Shown: positions 16,691-26,234, numbered from the stretch's first letter. The stretch is DNA of 64,000 nucleotides from Nitrospiraceae bacterium (GCA_019637075.1 JAHBWI010000002.1:1-64000); one strand, 5' to 3'. Numbers and translations: made by a program. The notes: a model not told the origin generated them from the letters alone.

Positions 16691-17448
16691 TCGGCATGGC
16701 ACTACACACCCAACCAGCGGCCGTCGAGCTACCGCCGCCGTCCGAGACCATGGCGGTTCGAGTACGCGGTATGGTCAAGTCGTTCGGCACAGGCGACACG
16801 GCGGTGACGGTACTCAAAGGCATCGATCTCGATGTGTATTTCGGCGAGTTGCTCCTCCTGGTGGGAGAATCGGGCGGCGGAAAAACCACGCTGCTGTCGG
16901 CCATCGCCGGCATTTTGGACTTCGACGCAGGTGAACTGACCGTCCTGGGAACCCCGCTCGCCTCGATGTCCGCCGGTCGGCGGACCCGCTTTCGCAGCCA
17001 GACAATGGGGTTCATCTTTCAGCAGTTCAACCTGCTACCGGCCCTCACGGCGGCGGAGAATGTGGCGGTGCCGCTGCTCATTCAAGGACTCGCGCAACGT
17101 CAGGCGATTGCCCGCGCCCGCACGATGCTCGAGCGAGTGGGTCTGGGGGATCGCACCGAGTTTCTCCCTCGAAACCTCTCGGGCGGCCAACAACAGCGAG
17201 TCGCCATCGCCCGCGCGCTGGTCACGGAACCCAAGCTCCTCGTCTGCGACGAGCCGACGGCGGCGCTCGACGGCCCCAACGGGCAAAAGATCATGGAGAT
17301 CATCCGCGAAGTCGGCCGGGCGCCGGATCGTTGCGTCATCGTCGTCACCCATGACAGTCGCGTGTTTCATTTCGGTGACCGCATGGCCGAGCTGACTGAC
17401 GGCCGCATCGTGGGTGTCCATCCGATCTCGAAGGAGGCGTCGACATGA
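16687..17448 (+). CDS. devA: ABC exporter ATPase, DevA/LolD type
   Basis: 253-aa nucleotide-binding subunit. Walker A GESGGGKTT, Q-loop in FIFQQFNLLPALTA, signature LSGGQQQRVAIARAL, Walker B LLVCDEPT and the H-loop in VVTHDSRVF are all intact. It belongs to the MacB/LolD/DevA group that works with FtsX-type permeases. A GTG at 16687 overlaps the permease stop by 4 bp; an ATG at 16696 is the alternative. Its stop overlaps the next gene's ATG. Confidence 0.88.
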   Translation: MIGMALHTQPAAVELPPPSETMAVRVRGMVKSFGTGDTAVTVLKGIDLDVYFGELLLLVGESGGGKTTLLSAIAGILDFDAGELTVLGTPLASMSAGRRTRFRSQTMGFIFQQFNLLPALTAAENVAVPLLIQGLAQRQAIARARTMLERVGLGDRTEFLPRNLSGGQQQRVAIARALVTEPKLLVCDEPTAALDGPNGQKIMEIIREVGRAPDRCVIVVTHDSRVFHFGDRMAELTDGRIVGVHPISKEAST

Positions 17449-18443
17449 TTGTGCTCAAACGAGTCAGCGTCTGGGTGGCAGTCGCCGGCTTGGTGCTTGC
17501 CGGATGGACCCTGCTGAACGCGGGGAAAAAGGAGCCGATGCCGACTCCGCTCGTGGAACCCCCCAAATCGCCCTATGCCACGACGGTCGCAGCGACCGGC
17601 ATCATCGAGGCGGTCAACGAAAATGTCCGCATCGGGCCGCCGCTCCCCGGCCTCGTCGCCAAGGTCTTCGTCGCAGTCGGCGACCGCGTGCGCGAGGGTG
17701 CACCGCTCTTGCAGCTGGACGACCGCGACTTGCGGGCGCAGTTGGTCTCACGCGAGGCGGCCATTCCACCGGCGCAGGCCCAAGTCGAGGAGCAACACTA
17801 CCGCATCGGCGACCTGGAAACGCAACTTAAACGACTCAGGGCCATTCATGACAACCGCGCAGTGAGCGACGACGATGTGAAGCGCACATGGTATGCGTTG
17901 GAAATGGCCAAGCGGGCCGCCGTGCGACTCGACGCCACGTTGAAGCAGGTCACGGCGCAACGGGATGAAACCCAACTGCTGGTCGAACGGCTGACCATCC
18001 GGGCACCACGCGCTGGCACGGTGCTACAGGTCAATATCCGTGCCGGTGAGTACGCCTTGACGACCGGAGCGACCGAACCGCTCATGCTGCTCGGGGAGAC
18101 CGATCAGCTCCAAGTTCGCGCCGATGTCGATGAAGTGAACGCACCGTTGGTTTCCCCTCGTGCTCCGGGGGTCGCATACCTCAAAGGCAACACCACCCAG
18201 CCGATCGCGCTCGAGTTCGTCCGCATCGAGCCTTATATCGTGCCGAAGAAGTCACTGACCGGCGACAACAGCGAGCGGGTCGACACGCGCGTGTTACAGG
18301 TGATCTACAAATTTCAGCACCCCCCGTTCCCTGTCTATGCGGGCCAGCAGGTGGATGTCTTCCTCAACCGCAGCGATTCGCCCGGCCAACCCCACACCCT
18401 AGCCCCTGGGGCGGACTCGTCGAAGGAGGCTGGGAAGCGCTGA
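17445..18443 (+). CDS. devB: Membrane fusion protein, HlyD/DevB type
   Basis: 332-aa periplasmic adaptor linking the ABC permease to the outer-membrane factor. An N-terminal membrane anchor (VWVAVAGLVLAGWTLL) is followed by a biotinyl-lipoyl-like half motif (GPPLPGLVAKVFVAVGDRV), a coiled-coil hairpin (about 105-185), the second lipoyl half (IRAPRAGTVLQVNIRAGE) and a beta-barrel region. The ATG overlaps the ATPase stop by 4 bp (ATGA) and its own TGA overlaps the next ATG by 1 bp, so translation of the set is coupled. Confidence 0.88.
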   Translation: MIVLKRVSVWVAVAGLVLAGWTLLNAGKKEPMPTPLVEPPKSPYATTVAATGIIEAVNENVRIGPPLPGLVAKVFVAVGDRVREGAPLLQLDDRDLRAQLVSREAAIPPAQAQVEEQHYRIGDLETQLKRLRAIHDNRAVSDDDVKRTWYALEMAKRAAVRLDATLKQVTAQRDETQLLVERLTIRAPRAGTVLQVNIRAGEYALTTGATEPLMLLGETDQLQVRADVDEVNAPLVSPRAPGVAYLKGNTTQPIALEFVRIEPYIVPKKSLTGDNSERVDTRVLQVIYKFQHPPFPVYAGQQVDVFLNRSDSPGQPHTLAPGADSSKEAGKR

Positions 18444-19948
18444 TGCGGCTGCACCAAGCGTGGGAATCGTTGTTGGTCTTGTTCCTGTGCGCAGTCGGAT
18501 CCCTCACGACAGGCTGTCTGCAGGGGTCCGAGTATCGTCGCCCGGCGGTCGACACACCGGCCGACTGGAGCCGGATGGCGCAAGGCTCGCCCATGGCCTC
18601 CGACGGAAGTCTGGAGCCGGAAGCCCAATGGTGGCGGGCCTTCCGCAACGAGGAACTGACCGGGTTCATCGAACAGGCGCTGGCGAGCAATCATGACGTG
18701 CGGCGAGCCGTCTCGCGGTTGGTCGAAGGACGGGCCTCGGTGACCACGGCCGGAGCCGGGCTCTATCCTCAGATCAACGTCCAGGGAAGCTACACCAACA
18801 TCTCCATCTCGAAAAACACCTTGGCCGGCCTCGGGTTGGCTACAGGGAAACAACCGGGGCCGCAAACGTTCGCCGCGCCTGGTTCCGGTTTCGACCTCTG
18901 GAACGGAGCGGCAGACTTGAGGTGGGAGCTGGATGTCTGGGGACGGATCAGACGCGGAATGGAAGCGGCGGAGGCCGATGCCCATGCGATTGAGCAGGAC
19001 GCCCGTGCAATCGCGTTGACGCTCATCGGCGACGTAGGGCAGGCCTACTTCCGCGTCCGGGAGTTGGACGAGCAACTCGACATTGCCCAACGCACGCTGA
19101 CGCTCAGACGCGAATCGCTGGACATCATCACGAAACGGGCCTCGGTCGGGCTGGCCTCCGATCTGGATGTCAAACGCACCGAAGTGTTGGTCGCCGAAAG
19201 TGCCGGCCAGGTTCCGGAACTGACGCGTCTCCGCACGATCGAGCTTCATCGGCTGGAAGTCCTGACGGGCTCAGCCCCCGGGGCGCTTACGTTGGAGCCG
19301 AAACCCCTGCGGCAGTTGATCGTGCAGCCGATCATCCCCATCGGCCTGCCGTCCCAGTTGCTGGAACGCCGGCCCGATATCCTGCAGGCGGAGGCTACGC
19401 TCATCGCCGCCAATGCCAGAATCGGTCAGGCCCGCGCGTACTTTTTTCCGTCATTGTCCATCACAGGGCAGGGGGGGCTGCAGAGCGCGGAATTCGCCAA
19501 CTGGTTTACCGGCCACAGCGCCAACTACAGCATCGGCCCATCCGTCACCCTGCCGATTTTCCTCGGCGGGACGAACGTGGCTCGATTGGATGCTGCCGAA
19601 TCGCACTATCAACAGATGCTGGAGTCCTATCAGCAGACCATCTTGCTCGCGTTTCGTGAAGTGGCGGATTTGTTGGTGTCGATCCATCTCCGGGGCGACC
19701 AACTCGCCCGCCAACGCGAACAGGTTGCCGCAGCAAAGGCAGCCTGGTCCTTGGCCGACGTCCGCTACCGCAAGGGCCTGGTCAATTACCTCGATGTCCT
19801 GGACGCGCAACGTACGACCCTGGCCGCCGAAACCCAACTCGTCCAGACCGAGCGAGCCCGATTGATCGATATGGTGACCCTCTACAAGGCACTCGGTGGA
19901 GGATGGGTCCCTCAGGAGGCGGCTTCAGCCGGACGAAAACAGCCGTAA
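18443..19948 (+). CDS. TolC/NodT-family outer-membrane factor lipoprotein
   Basis: 501-aa outer-membrane channel with a signal peptide and lipobox (LTTGC, Cys about 25). It shows the NodT-type duplicated structure: WWRAFRNEELTGFIEQALASN at the start of repeat 1, GAADLRWELDVWGR, LLERRPDILQAEATL at the start of repeat 2, then GPSVTLPIFLGG and VRYRKGLVNYLDVLDAQRT. It completes a tripartite trans-envelope exporter with the three preceding genes. No strong terminator follows. Confidence 0.9.
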   Translation: MRLHQAWESLLVLFLCAVGSLTTGCLQGSEYRRPAVDTPADWSRMAQGSPMASDGSLEPEAQWWRAFRNEELTGFIEQALASNHDVRRAVSRLVEGRASVTTAGAGLYPQINVQGSYTNISISKNTLAGLGLATGKQPGPQTFAAPGSGFDLWNGAADLRWELDVWGRIRRGMEAAEADAHAIEQDARAIALTLIGDVGQAYFRVRELDEQLDIAQRTLTLRRESLDIITKRASVGLASDLDVKRTEVLVAESAGQVPELTRLRTIELHRLEVLTGSAPGALTLEPKPLRQLIVQPIIPIGLPSQLLERRPDILQAEATLIAANARIGQARAYFFPSLSITGQGGLQSAEFANWFTGHSANYSIGPSVTLPIFLGGTNVARLDAAESHYQQMLESYQQTILLAFREVADLLVSIHLRGDQLARQREQVAAAKAAWSLADVRYRKGLVNYLDVLDAQRTTLAAETQLVQTERARLIDMVTLYKALGGGWVPQEAASAGRKQP

Positions 19949-20117
19949 CCACGTCGTCGATTCCCCGCGATGGCTTATTCGTCGCGCCGGCGACTTTGAT
20001 CTTGAATTTCTCCTCCGGTTAAGGCTATCTGAGGGCCATACCGTGAGGAAGCGTCACCACCGCGTCGCCTGCGTGACCCTCCGACTCCACCCGACGACAC
20101 CAGTGAGGTTCAACACC

Positions 20118-21011
20118 GTGGCCAGTACTCGAACCCTTCGTCACGTTTGCCTGAGCGTGCTGTGCCTGGGGCTCTCGTCCCCCTTGGCGACTCCTGCCAC
20201 AGCCGCAAGTCAGCCGCTGCCGCCAACCCGCACCACCGCCTCGCTTGAACCTCAACCGCTCCAGGAAGAACAAATTCATTCGATCGTCGAGAAGATCACC
20301 AAGCCCGTCGATACGGATGCCGAAGCGATGCGACACAACGATTTGGGCGTGGCTTTTGTCTTCAAGGGCGACGTCGAACAAGCCGTGGACGAATTCAAGC
20401 ATGCGCTTCGCTTGCAACCGAACTATTTCGCGGCGCATTTGAACTTGGCCAACACCCTGCTTGATCTCGGTCGATATGAGGACGCGCTGGCGGAATTCAA
20501 ACAGGCGCTCAAACTCAAACCCGACGACCTGAAGGCTCGCAATGATTTCGGCGTGGCACTGAAAACCACCGGGGACCTCGGCGGGGCCGTAACGGAATTC
20601 AAGGCGGTTCTGCAACAGCGGCCGGACGACGTCCATGCGCACAACAACCTCGGTGTGGCGCTGAAAGCCATGGGCGACCTTGAAGGGGCCATCGCCGAAT
20701 ACCGGACCGCGTCGGACCTGCAACCGACCGACGTGAACACGCACTTCAATCTCGGGTTGGCATTTCTCGAAAAGAAAAACGTTGAGGGCGCCATCAATGA
20801 ATTCCGCACCGCCCTCCATCTGCGACCGAACGACGGCAAGATTCGCTACAACCTGGGTCAGGCGCTGGCCAGCATCGGCCGGCGAACGGAAGCCGCGCAG
20901 GAATTGCGGCAGTACCTGCGACTTGAACTTGACACGCCAGCCAACCACCGTTGGATCGAGCAGGCCGAGGCGAAAATTCGCGAACTCGAGATGCCCGAAT
21001 CCAATCGGTGA
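20118..21011 (+). CDS. Exported TPR-repeat protein
   Basis: About 297-aa periplasmic protein: signal peptide (RTLRHVCLSVLCLGLSS... cleaved near ATAA) then at least six tandem tetratricopeptide repeats, each with the GDxxxAxxEFxxALxLxPxx pattern. GTG at 20118 is chosen because GAGG lies 9 nt upstream and it gives a clean signal peptide; an open frame extends further upstream. TPR arrays mediate protein-protein contacts, so this is probably a scaffold. It is about 170 bp downstream of the exporter operon, so membership is uncertain. Confidence 0.75.
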   Translation: MASTRTLRHVCLSVLCLGLSSPLATPATAASQPLPPTRTTASLEPQPLQEEQIHSIVEKITKPVDTDAEAMRHNDLGVAFVFKGDVEQAVDEFKHALRLQPNYFAAHLNLANTLLDLGRYEDALAEFKQALKLKPDDLKARNDFGVALKTTGDLGGAVTEFKAVLQQRPDDVHAHNNLGVALKAMGDLEGAIAEYRTASDLQPTDVNTHFNLGLAFLEKKNVEGAINEFRTALHLRPNDGKIRYNLGQALASIGRRTEAAQELRQYLRLELDTPANHRWIEQAEAKIRELEMPESNR

Positions 21012-21134
21012 GCCTCCGGTCGCCCCTCCTCCAACTCCTCCTCGTGTGTGCCTGCCTGGTTCGGCACCCCGAAGATCAGTACGGATGAGCGCTCGCACCT
21101 CACTCGTGCCCTAGCCTGAAGGACCTTTGATACT

Positions 21135-21872
21135 ATGACCGACAGATTCGACCGCGGCGCTTCCAAGGCCCATCAGCCTACCGTCTCCCGCCCCGTCAGT
21201 GGGAAGGGAATCGGTTGGCTGCTGCTGGCCGTCTGTTTATCGCTATGGCCTACCGCGGTCCTGAGCGGGCCCGAGCCCTCGGCTGAACCAGGCCAAACAT
21301 GGGATTTCGATACGCTGCCGCCAGGCCCAATACCCAACGCGTTCCAAGTCGGCACGTTCTACGACGGCAGGCCGGCCGGGGAATGGAAAATCATCATTAC
21401 CGACCGAGCGAAGAGCCAGGGACAAGTACTCGCCCAGGTCCAAGCGAAGGGATCGGATCAAACGCACAAACTGCTCCTCTTCGAAGGCAGCAACAGTGGA
21501 GACATCGATGTCGAGGTGTCCTATCTTGCCGTCTCGGGAAAGGCCGCTGATGGCGGTGGGCTGGTCTGGCGTGCCTCAGACGATAAGAATTACTATCTGC
21601 TCCGAGCCGGCGCGATCGACCACAAGGTTCGCCTCTATCGGATGGTCAAGGGAGTTCCCCAACCCATCAAGGGCATCGATCGAAACATTCAGGCCGGAGG
21701 CTGGCACACCATCCGCGTGGTGCAAAAGGGCTGCGAGATTCAGGCATTTTTCGACGGTGAATCGATGTTTCGACTCTGCGATTCAGGCTTGACGACCGGT
21801 CGCATCGGGCTCTGGACCAACGCCGATGCCGTCACGTACTTTGATGATCTCCGCCTACGCCGATTGCACTAG
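21135..21872 (+). CDS. Exported concanavalin-like (LamG/DUF1080-type) protein
   Basis: 245-aa secreted protein. A long basic N region precedes the hydrophobic core GWLLLAVCLSLWP, with cleavage near residue 45. The mature part resembles a jelly-roll lectin/glucanase fold: DVEVSYLAVSGKAADGGGLVWRA, NYYLLRAGAIDHKVRLYR, AGGWHTIRVVQKG and FFDGESMF, RIGLWTNADAVTYFDDL. Catalytic acids of a glycosidase are not evident, so carbohydrate binding is more likely than hydrolysis. It lies 5 bp upstream of the MFS gene and is probably cotranscribed with it. Confidence 0.7.
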   Translation: MTDRFDRGASKAHQPTVSRPVSGKGIGWLLLAVCLSLWPTAVLSGPEPSAEPGQTWDFDTLPPGPIPNAFQVGTFYDGRPAGEWKIIITDRAKSQGQVLAQVQAKGSDQTHKLLLFEGSNSGDIDVEVSYLAVSGKAADGGGLVWRASDDKNYYLLRAGAIDHKVRLYRMVKGVPQPIKGIDRNIQAGGWHTIRVVQKGCEIQAFFDGESMFRLCDSGLTTGRIGLWTNADAVTYFDDLRLRRLH

Positions 21873-21877
21873 ACTCG

Positions 21878-23260
21878 ATGCGCGACTCCCCCCCACCCCA
21901 CAGTCGCCCCGCCGAGAGGGGCTCACTGCTTGAGCAGGCAACACCGACCTTATCCGGTCCGAATCGCACGCGGCTCTTCGGCCTTGCGCTTGACCAAGTA
22001 GACCGTGACCAACGGCTCATCCTCCTCGTCACATGGTTTAGTTGGACCCTGGGTGCGATGGACACGATGATCTACTCACTGGTCCTCACCCCCGCCCTGA
22101 CCGAGTTGCTGGCATCAGCCGATTCCGGCTCGCCTGTCTCCACCGGAACCGTCGGTTGGTACGGGGGAGTGATCCTTTCGACCTTCCTCGTGGGATGGGC
22201 GGTCGGCGGTGTGGGACTCGGAAGTCTGGCTGACCGCCTGGGACGAACGCGAGTGATGGTGCTCTGTATGGTGGTAATTGCCGTCTCGACCGGCCTTGCC
22301 ACATTTGCCCAGGCTTGGTGGCATCTCGCCGGCACGAGGTTTTTTACCGGCGTCGGCATCGGGGGGCTCTGGGCAGCCGGCGCAGCACTCATCGCCGAGG
22401 TATGGCCTGAGCACAACAGACCCCAAGCAGCCGGCTTCCTCCAATCCGCGTGGGGGTTTGGATTTTTTCTGGCGGCCGCCCTCCATTTGCTCGTCAAGGG
22501 ATATGGCTGGCGGGGGTTCTTCGCTCTTGGCTTTCTCACGATCGTGGCCGCCTGGCTCCTCACACGTCGCACCCATGACTCATCGCGGTGGCAATCCTCC
22601 CATGCGGCGGAGGAGCAACCAGGCCAACTCCATCCGTCGCGCCTTCGTCCGCTATTCAGGCCGGACTATCGCCGTGCGACCTGGTCCGGCACCACGCTGG
22701 CGTTTGTCGCGGTATTCGGGCTCTGGGGGGCGACCAACTGGACCCCGAGTCTCATCCAAGCACTCCCGGACCTCGCGGGCCTCGATCCCTCGACGACAGC
22801 TTCGTACGTGTCGTACGCGGTGATGTCCCTCAACGTCGGCGCACTGCTGGGGTATTTCGGTTTCGGATTCCTGGCCAGCCGCCTCGGCCGAAAGCCGGTC
22901 TTCGCGTTGATGTCAGGCGGAAGTCTCATCCTGGTTCCCGTCACCTTTCTCTTCCCGCATTCCTACACTGTCGCCTTGTGCCTGCTTCCGATCTTGGGTT
23001 TCTTCACGAAAGGGATCTTCGGTGGGTTTCCGCTGTACTTCCCGGAGCTCTTTCCCACCAGGCTGCGGTCGACTGGGGCGGGATTTTGTTATAACGCGGG
23101 GCGCATCGTGGCCTCGATCAGTCCCTTCATGACCGGTACGTTGGTATCCACATTCGGCAGCTTCGGCATGGCCGCCTCGACTATTGCCGCCATCTATCTT
23201 GTGGCGCTGGCGATCCTGCCGTTCGCGATCGAAACTCACGGTCGTCCCCTCCCTGAGTAG
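21878..23260 (+). CDS. MFS transporter
   Basis: 460-aa major facilitator with about 12 TM helices. The loop 2-3 motif GSLADRLGRTRVM (G-x-x-x-D-R-x-G-R) and its repeat in the second half (GFLASRLGRKPVF) are present, as is LFPTRLRSTGAGFCYNAGR, typical of the sugar/aromatic-acid:H+ symporter branch. An unusually hydrophilic N-terminal extension of about 45 residues precedes TM1. The substrate cannot be inferred. Confidence 0.85.
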   Translation: MRDSPPPHSRPAERGSLLEQATPTLSGPNRTRLFGLALDQVDRDQRLILLVTWFSWTLGAMDTMIYSLVLTPALTELLASADSGSPVSTGTVGWYGGVILSTFLVGWAVGGVGLGSLADRLGRTRVMVLCMVVIAVSTGLATFAQAWWHLAGTRFFTGVGIGGLWAAGAALIAEVWPEHNRPQAAGFLQSAWGFGFFLAAALHLLVKGYGWRGFFALGFLTIVAAWLLTRRTHDSSRWQSSHAAEEQPGQLHPSRLRPLFRPDYRRATWSGTTLAFVAVFGLWGATNWTPSLIQALPDLAGLDPSTTASYVSYAVMSLNVGALLGYFGFGFLASRLGRKPVFALMSGGSLILVPVTFLFPHSYTVALCLLPILGFFTKGIFGGFPLYFPELFPTRLRSTGAGFCYNAGRIVASISPFMTGTLVSTFGSFGMAASTIAAIYLVALAILPFAIETHGRPLPE

Positions 23261-23499
23261 GAAGTCAGCATCGCGGCTGCAATAAAAATTTGTGCGGGAC
23301 GACGGATTGTTGTCTTTGCCTGCCTCGTGTTTGTCTCGGTGCCGTGCTTCCGCATACGGTGCGCCTGTCACCAGGAAAACCCCCTCTACCTCCAATTGGA
23401 TCGAAGCCCCATCTTTTGCGGGAATCGATCGACACCTCGGTTACACCAACCCAGAGCAGACTCGTTTCACTTGCATGATCCGTTGCCAGGAGTGCTGCC

Positions 23500-23919
23500 A
23501 TGGCCGGAACGCCTCGCATCGAACCCATACATACAGCCGAGACCATTTTGGTGGTAGATGACGACCCCAAAGTGCTCATGCTGTGCAGTCCCCTGCTCAA
23601 GTATGCCGGCTACCATGTGTTGGAAGCGGGAGATAGCGCACAGACGCTCAAGCATTGTGCCGAGTATCCCAGGCGCATTGACTTGTTGCTCACAGACCTG
23701 CTCCTACTCCCTCCGACGCTGCAGCTCGCCTCGGAGGCGAATCAATACCCTAATATCCATGGACACGAATTGGCTGCTCGCGTCACCGCCAGCAGACCAG
23801 TTACACGAATCCTGCTCATGTCCGGCAATCCCGACGAAGAACTCACCCGACATCGGATCGCCAGAGGCAGCTACCCGTTCGTCCAGAAACCGTTCGACAT
23901 CACCCTCTCATTGATCTGA
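23500..23919 (+). CDS. Stand-alone receiver protein with active-site-loop insertion
   Basis: 139-aa single-domain response regulator with no output domain. Acidic residues D20-D22, phospho-acceptor D66, switch S108 (LLMSGN) and K130 (VQKPFD) are all present. Between D66 and helix 3 there is an insertion of about 15-18 residues (about 69-86, containing LLPPTLQLASEANQYPNI) where canonical receivers have a short MPGMSG-type loop. It may act as a phospho-sink or a diffusible signal like CheY. No kinase is adjacent. Confidence 0.82.
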   Translation: MAGTPRIEPIHTAETILVVDDDPKVLMLCSPLLKYAGYHVLEAGDSAQTLKHCAEYPRRIDLLLTDLLLLPPTLQLASEANQYPNIHGHELAARVTASRPVTRILLMSGNPDEELTRHRIARGSYPFVQKPFDITLSLI

Positions 23920-24036
23920 TACGCGGAATCCTGGCGGCCCCCGCATCCTCGACGACCGATACTTCCGGCTCTGCGCTGGCCTCTTAGCGTCCGGCTCCCC
24001 GACCACCCGTTCGCCCTTCGAGCCCGGCCAATAGGC

Positions 24037-24070
24037 AAAAAAAAGGGCGGCCACCGTATGGTGACCGCCC
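24037..24070 (-). terminator. Rho-independent terminator of the RRM gene
   Basis: On the minus strand GGGCGGTCACC-ATAC-GGTGGCCGCCC forms an 11-bp stem (one G-U pair) followed directly by eight T residues (read from A37-A44 of the plus strand). It lies 24 bp after the RRM gene's stop. Confidence 0.9.
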
Positions 24071-24094
24071 CGACGTCCCGCAGGACAAGAAACG

Positions 24095-24448
24095 TTACCA
24101 GCGATCGCGCCTGGAGCCGCCGCCCCCACCGCCACGATTGCCGAACCGATCCCCGCCACGACCCTGCCCGCCACCACCACCGCCACCGCCGAACCGCGGT
24201 TCCTGTGGACGAGCTTCATTGACCGTTAACGTGCGGCCACCCATTTCCGACCCATTAAGAGCGGAAATCGCCTTTTGAGCATCCTCTGCGCTGGCCATCT
24301 CCACGAACCCGAATCCACGCGACTGACCGGTGAATTTGTCCGTGATGACGCGGGCGGATTCAACCGCACCATGCGCAGCGAACAGGTCGCTCAATTGTTG
24401 TTCGGTCGCCGCGTACGGCAACCCGCCGACGTAAATTTTAGAACCCAT
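24095..24448 (-). CDS. Glycine-rich RRM RNA-binding protein
   Basis: 117-aa protein with one RNA recognition motif (residues 2-80). RNP2 is IYVGGL (5-10) and RNP1 is RGFGFVEM (about 44-51), with the aromatic residues that stack on RNA. The C-terminal tail (about 85-117) is Gly/Arg-rich (FGGGGGGGGQGRGGDRFGNRG). This is the form of bacterial Rbp proteins, often cold- or stress-regulated. The start is firm: GAGGAGG 6 nt before the ATG. It is monocistronic, with its own terminator. Confidence 0.92.
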   Translation of the reverse strand: MGSKIYVGGLPYAATEQQLSDLFAAHGAVESARVITDKFTGQSRGFGFVEMASAEDAQKAISALNGSEMGGRTLTVNEARPQEPRFGGGGGGGGQGRGGDRFGNRGGGGGGSRRDRW

Positions 24449-24733
24449 GTGGGTCCTCCTCTTGGGTAGTGACATTGTCTTGAACGAAGGAAACAAAGGG
24501 AAAGGTCTGGCCGAAGACGCGATCGATGGGCGACTTAGGTCTGGCTTTCGATTGGATTCCCGGGCAAGGCAACATCGATATAGGCCTGAACTATTTCAGC
24601 ACGCTGGCTACCAGGCCCCCATAGCCAACGGCACACTGTACCACGAGCACTTGAGCCATACAAGGCGGCGGACCGGCAGGAGAGACTCCTTGCGCCAAAA
24701 ATCGGCAGCCCCTCCCAGCCCCCTCCGCCCTGC

Positions 24734-25408
24734 TCAAAAATGTTCCGTCATGAACCAACCAGCAATGGACAAGCGGCGGTGCGTCCCGGCCGTCTCATCC
24801 ACTCGGCACACACGGTGGAATCTTGGGACGGTAAACATGACCAAGGACCCCGGAAGCGGCGCAATACAATGTGTAATCCGCAGTTTGGACTTCTTGCCCG
24901 AGGATTCACCCTCCGGCGCGTAGACCATCAACTCACCACCCCAGTCCGATTCCCATTCTTCATGAAAGTAGGTCACCATTGCCAGCCGGCGGAGAGGTGC
25001 GGCATGGCCCCCGGTCTGATAGCCCTGGGCCGTATCGTCATGGGTCAGGAGGCAGTCCCCCACTCCATAGGAATAGTAACTGAACCCAAGGTGCCGTCCC
25101 TTGATACCGGAAAACGACTCGACATACTCCTGAATGGGCTTCATCGGAAGCCGTCGCAAGAGTATTTGGGCCTGCGGCTGGGAAATCTCCGCCTTAGACC
25201 AGTTCCCTGAATTCGGAAAATCCTCACGCACGTGGGGAAGCTGACTCAACTCGTTCCAATTGGCCCGGTCCATCGCCTCGCGAAAAGCCCGGCGCTCATC
25301 AGCGGACCAAAAGTTCTCCACCACCAGCACCGGTGTCTTGTGAAAGGAAAAGTTGTCGAGCTCGGCCGAACTCTTTGCTCCCTGCACCTGCCCAGATTGA
25401 ACCTTCAC
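24734..25408 (-). CDS. 2-oxoglutarate/Fe(II) oxygenase, prolyl-hydroxylase-like
   Basis: 224-aa double-stranded beta-helix oxygenase. The iron-binding triad is visible as HDD in CLLTHDDTAQG, with the distal His in PRFHRVCRV; Arg in RRLSIAGWF is the likely 2OG-binding residue. Family members hydroxylate prolyl or other side chains in proteins. The start is GTG at 25408, since GGGAGG lies 7 nt upstream. It is the last gene of the minus-strand block, 34 bp after the ABC permease. The protein substrate is unknown. Confidence 0.82.
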   Translation of the reverse strand: MKVQSGQVQGAKSSAELDNFSFHKTPVLVVENFWSADERRAFREAMDRANWNELSQLPHVREDFPNSGNWSKAEISQPQAQILLRRLPMKPIQEYVESFSGIKGRHLGFSYYSYGVGDCLLTHDDTAQGYQTGGHAAPLRRLAMVTYFHEEWESDWGGELMVYAPEGESSGKKSKLRITHCIAPLPGSLVMFTVPRFHRVCRVDETAGTHRRLSIAGWFMTEHF

Positions 25409-25442
25409 CTCATCGCCTCCCGTTGAGAAAGTCCGGCCTTGC

Positions 25443-26234
25443 CTATTCACCCACTCGCACCAACAGACCTCGATTCTTGCACACATTGAAGGTGTGATGG
25501 AACCAGGCTACGACGACACCCAAGTAGAATAAATTCAGGCCCCAGGCCCAGCCAAGTTCCCCCACAGGCAGCACCTGAGCGGTCAGGAGATTGCGCATGC
25601 CTTCGAACACGTGGGCCGCAGGATTAACCCAGGCGACCCCTCGCAACCACAGCGGCAGCACGTCCATCGGATAGAACACGCAGGAAATCGGTTGAAACAG
25701 AAAGACCATACTCCAGGCAAGCACCTCAGCCTCCTGCCCAAACCGCATGATCAATGACGTGGTGAACACCCCGATGATCCAGCCGGTCAATATGAGGTTC
25801 ATGATGAACGGAATCAGCCACAGACCGATCACGAACACGTTGTAGGAATAGAACAGCCAGGCGCAGACGGACATCACGACGGACACGGCCGTAACCTTGA
25901 ACAGACTCATCGCCATCGTCGCGGCCAGGAACTCGCTGGGCTTGAGCGGGCTGGCGAAGAGATTCATGAGGTTCCTGGCCCACAGCTCCTCGAGAAACGA
26001 AATCGTGATGCCCTGCTGCGACCGGAAAAGCACATCCCACAGAATCAGCGCGCCGAGGAAAAAGGTCGCGACGGAAGGAACCTGCCCCTGAAACTTTGTG
26101 AGGTAGACGGTAATGAAACCCCAGATGACGAGATCGAGGAAGGGCCAGTAGATGATCTCCATCACCCGCGGCAAACTGCGCTTATATAGATACAGATGCC
26201 GCACGACCAGGGCGGCAATTCGGTGCAGCTTCAT
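25443..26234 (-). CDS. ABC-2 type transporter permease
   Basis: 263-aa inner-membrane protein with six predicted TM helices and the ABC-2 signature region (PISCVFYPMDVLPLWLRGVAWVNPAAHVFEGMRNLL), as in NodJ/DrrB-type exporters. It lies 7 bp after the small membrane protein and downstream of the ATPase, so these three form one transporter operon. The substrate is not evident; drugs, polysaccharide or a cofactor such as heme or copper are all possible. Confidence 0.85.
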   Translation of the reverse strand: MKLHRIAALVVRHLYLYKRSLPRVMEIIYWPFLDLVIWGFITVYLTKFQGQVPSVATFFLGALILWDVLFRSQQGITISFLEELWARNLMNLFASPLKPSEFLAATMAMSLFKVTAVSVVMSVCAWLFYSYNVFVIGLWLIPFIMNLILTGWIIGVFTTSLIMRFGQEAEVLAWSMVFLFQPISCVFYPMDVLPLWLRGVAWVNPAAHVFEGMRNLLTAQVLPVGELGWAWGLNLFYLGVVVAWFHHTFNVCKNRGLLVRVGE

